Below, piece by piece: positions 61,201 through 64,000 of a stretch of DNA of 64,000 bases (its first letter is position 1; the number at the start of each line of letters is the position of its first letter). This stretch comes from Combretum micranthum. Lineage: Eukaryota; Streptophyta; Magnoliopsida; Myrtales; Combretaceae. The position numbers and the translations under genes were made by a program. The stretch is from the NCBI GenBank assembly GCA_024138025.1, contig JAMXBD010002806.1:62001-126000 (forward strand), in the 5' to 3' direction. The notes under the pieces are model-generated. The model did not search any database, was not told the DNA's origin, and saw nothing but the letters and a program-made list of their open reading frames with translations.

Positions 61201-62247
61201 AAGGCACTAGAATATAGAGAAAAGATAAAATAGATTTGCATGTGGAATGTCATGGGATTATGCTTGTGATTCTTCTATGCTTGATCAATAAACGATAAGT
61301 ATATCAAAAGCTTGAGATGGTTGATTAATGCTCTATGTTTCCATTATCATGTTAGTATGTGGTTATCTAGTTGATCACCCCTAAATGGAAAGTAACTTGA
61401 TCAGGAATTAAATAATAAATTGATCATGCATGGCATATCATAGAGTCACATCATTGAGTGTTGCTACTCCTACCTAAAGAGCCAGAATACCTACAAAATC
61501 TTGCCACGAGCTTAGATCTACTCCTTCTTGAGGAAATTATAGACGTTCAGGGAATGCATTCTTAGGGAGGAGGTGCATCAGTCAATTGCTATGAGCAAGT
61601 TCTCGAAGACTAGTAATAGACGATGCAGAAAATCTCAATCCAAATTCCCTAACCCTTGTTTCAAAGGAGTAAATCTGTTCTATGTGTGATTTTTTGATAA
61701 CAAGCATATTTGTATATTTCATGTGGTTTTGCATGAGCACAGCATATGTTCTTAACAAATATACTTGTTTGTTAATGGTTGTTGGTACAAATGATGGAAA
61801 GTATCTCACTAAGCATGTTATAAGCTTAAATCCTCATAGATCTTTGTTGAAACAGGAATACTTACGGCTTTATTTAAAGGACAAGATGTCAAGGAAACCA
61901 CTAGTGGACCTTAGAGCTTTAATGAAAGATTTAAGAACATAAGACGAATTTTTTTTCAAAAACCCTTTATGTCAGATATGTGATATGTTATTAATTTGAG
62001 GACATTAGCAAAGGTATGCCCCTAAGAAATGTAATCTACTTTGCTTAAGTTCAATGATATATGGTTCTCTTGCATTACTATTTAATTGCTACCATCATAA
62101 ATTGTGTTAGTCTAATGTGTTCACTTTGTTGTGGAGCATGCCTTGTATATAATATAGAAGCCTTTGCGTGACTAAGATAGTCATTCGTAGACTTTAATAT
62201 TATGTACGATGGACTACCATATTTAAAGTATCCATCGAGGCATAACA
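58223..62247 (+). mobile_element. Family B 3' LTR
   Basis: It begins TGTAAGCC after a polypurine tract and ends ATCGAGGCATAACA, a diverged form of the family B end. It has the TATA box, the CT-rich leader at 59100-59400 and a donor at 59414. The acidic micro-exon is at 61088-61134, followed by CCATGGCCG|GTGAGT near 61148. The flanking words do not match, as expected if the 5' half of the element is missing. The length of about 4.0 kb makes it the longest copy. Confidence 0.75.
61088..61134 (+). other. Family B acidic micro-exon, 15 codons (58223-62247 copy)
   Basis: After TTTTATTCAG and AA the frame is D-E-G-I-E-V-P-S-P-E-D-K-F-D-stop. It has the same phase, length and P-E-D core as 56164-56210, though the surrounding sequence is strongly diverged. 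An ATG in good context (ACCATGGCCG) directly before a GTGAGT donor follows 14 bases after the stop. Confidence 0.45.
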
Positions 62248-63675
62248 ACACTGCCATTATCTAGGAGCATTGATGGCCCATGTAGAAATGCTTGCCACCA
62301 TGTCTTAGCTACCTTGAACATGTATGTTTGTGATAAGATGGACAAGCCAATTCAACCTTTGTACTTCATCCTGAAAGATTAGCATAAGCTGGAAAATCAC
62401 TAATTGCCCACAATAATGGAACATGCATTGTAAATTTTGTTTCATGTGAGCATCGTAAGTGTTGATCCCATTATAACATAGCTCCTTTAACTCTTCAATC
62501 AAAGGTTGCAAATAAACATCTATATTGTTTCCTAGAATTGTAGGACCTGGTATAAGCATAGATAGCATGAAAAATTGTTGCTTCTTGCACATCTAAGATG
62601 CTAGGTTATAAGGTATCAAAATCACAAGGCATGTGATATATGAGAGTCTTAAAGACTTAAAAGGATTGAATCTATCACATGCTAATCTAAGCCTAACATT
62701 TCTTAGATCTTTAGCAAATTAAACATTTTGATAATCAAATGTATGCTAAGTAGGGGAATCAGTTGGATGTCTCATGTAACCATCTTTTGTGTAGTCATCC
62801 TTATGCCACCACATGGACGATGTTGTTTTTGATGACATAAATAGTCTTTGTTACCTTACACAATGGAAAATACCATAAGAACTTTACTGGGAATTGTTTA
62901 ACCTTATGAGATGAATTTTATTCTTCATCTACTTCATTTTACTCCCTTGCATCCTCGACAATTCACAAACATGACATTCAACATCATGCTCATACTCTTT
63001 CCAATATAACTTATAGTCATTAGGGCATGGATGAATTTTATGATAATTAAGGCCTAAATTACCAACCAGCTTGTTAGCCTCATAATACGAGTTTTGCAAT
63101 TTTTCTCCAGCTAGAAGAACCTCCTTCAAGACCTTAAATAAATCGAAAACTGATTTATCCCTCCATTTGTTCATACACTTCGAATGAAATGGTCGTACAA
63201 TGAATGAGAGCTTTGAGAATTTTGCGCACCATAGATACACTTCTTGTTCAACATGTTTCGATAATTCATAAAATGTTTAGGCTTCTTCATCAAGTTCACT
63301 TTCTCTACTTATAATATCTTCATCCATTGCTACATCATGGACTGCAAATGCTTCATGTAACATAGTTTGTCTGTTACCACCAATAACTCTATCATCCTCA
63401 TAATTCTAATTTTGTTCACCATGAATGACAGGGGGAATATACGATGAACTCTCTTCATGTAAAACCCATTATCCATAATCCCTCATAAAAACATCACAAA
63501 TTACATGTACTTGCACATCCTCTAATGTTGTCCACTTAACATTCCTACGCTTTCTACATGGACATATAATCTTCCCATCAACACTACTGCTAGTGAGTCT
63601 TGTCCCAAGATAGTTAGTCAATCCAAGTATTTATATAGTACTACATCTTGATTCATGAATCCAACTTTTGTCCAT
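62248..63675 (-). pseudogene. CACTA (En/Spm) transposase, TNP2 type, decayed and truncated
   Basis: This is the DNA transposase of a CACTA element. The start at 63675 reads M-D-K-S-W-I-H-E-S-R-C, the typical opening of the transposase-associated domain. Later parts of that domain (ICPCRKRRNVKW) follow. The 62929-63240 frame contains MNKWRDKSVFDLFKVLKE and CPNDYKLYWKEYEHD. The 62305-62592 frame contains LIPGPTILGNNIDVYLQPL. Near 62270 the residues GGKHFYMGHQC are in another frame. Stops and frameshifts separate these blocks. The gene is cut off at the family B LTR end at 62247, so the catalytic part is missing. Confidence 0.88.
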
Positions 63676-64000
63676 CTCTACATTAGGAAATTTGGTAAAT
63701 GAATTGAACCACTTAATGAATCAAAAACATCACAATACATGTGAAGAATAAAACAAAAGAGCTAAATGTATTTAAAGTCTCATGTAACACATAATTATTT
63801 GTTATATTAAGAAATAATTATTCCATGTATTTAATCTTCATGTAGTGTAATATTAGTGGCATTGATCAGTGTAAGATTGATTTTATTTTATATGGACATT
63901 ATATATAAATAAGACATAATGATGCTGATTAATGAGTTAAAATAGTCAACCAAAATTAATAGATAATAATTTTATTTAGTTGTCAAATATTATTAATACA
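63676..64000. other. AT-rich sequence upstream of the CACTA transposase
   Basis: This is probably the 5' part of the same CACTA element, but no terminus (CACTA..) is visible before the window ends. No coding capacity was seen. Confidence 0.4.

Overview
This is an AT-rich stretch of a flowering-plant nuclear genome, probably a eudicot. It has one recognisable host gene with plant GT-AG introns, set in a dense bed of long terminal repeat (LTR) retrotransposons, solo LTRs and DNA-transposon remnants. I cannot name the species.

Layout. 1-1138: AT-rich, unassigned. 1139-4593: a solo LTR (called family A here) on the minus strand with a perfect 5-bp target-site duplication (TSD). 6263-14939 (minus): a seven-exon gene for a vacuolar/plasma-membrane type amino acid permease of the AAAP family, closest by recall to Arabidopsis At5g41800 (probable GABA transporter 2). 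Its exons would give 452 residues, but exon 5 lacks one base in a C run, so the conventional reading stops at about residue 212. Intron 2 is about 6.1 kb and holds a small hAT-like element. 15141-15152: probable TATA box of this gene. 15184-15500: a diverged tandem repeat. 17033-21266: LTR fragment plus a second minus-strand family A solo LTR. 23356-25760: a CACTA-like, extremely AT-rich non-coding element with an internal tandem duplication. 25761-25961: a gag zinc-knuckle remnant.

25962-49590 is a nest at least three levels deep. A family B LTR (minus) was split by a full-length Ty3/gypsy chromovirus (27384-44888, plus) and by a family A solo LTR (46177-48914, minus). The 5' LTR of the chromovirus was in turn split by a family A solo LTR (27430-31237) and a family B solo LTR (31780-35228). 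Removing the inserts leaves a 5' LTR of about 2665 bp against 2678 bp for the 3' LTR, which supports the reconstruction. The chromovirus keeps a tRNA-Met primer-binding site, gag, protease, reverse transcriptase, RNase H, integrase, chromodomain and polypurine tract, but is full of stop codons and frameshifts.

51226-58103 is another family A LTR split by a family B solo LTR. 58104-62247 is the 3' end and 3' LTR of a family B element, and 62248-63675 is a decayed CACTA (TNP2-type) transposase on the minus strand.

The most unusual signal is in the LTRs themselves. Both families have a mini-gene layout: TATA box, pyrimidine-rich leader, splice donor, an intron of about 1.6 kb, a splice acceptor, and then a very short acidic reading frame. 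In family B this frame has the same length in three of four diverged copies and nearly so in the fourth. In family A it ends in a conserved D-F-E...D-E-stop. This may be an undescribed LTR-encoded micro-exon. No tRNA, rRNA or CRISPR was seen.
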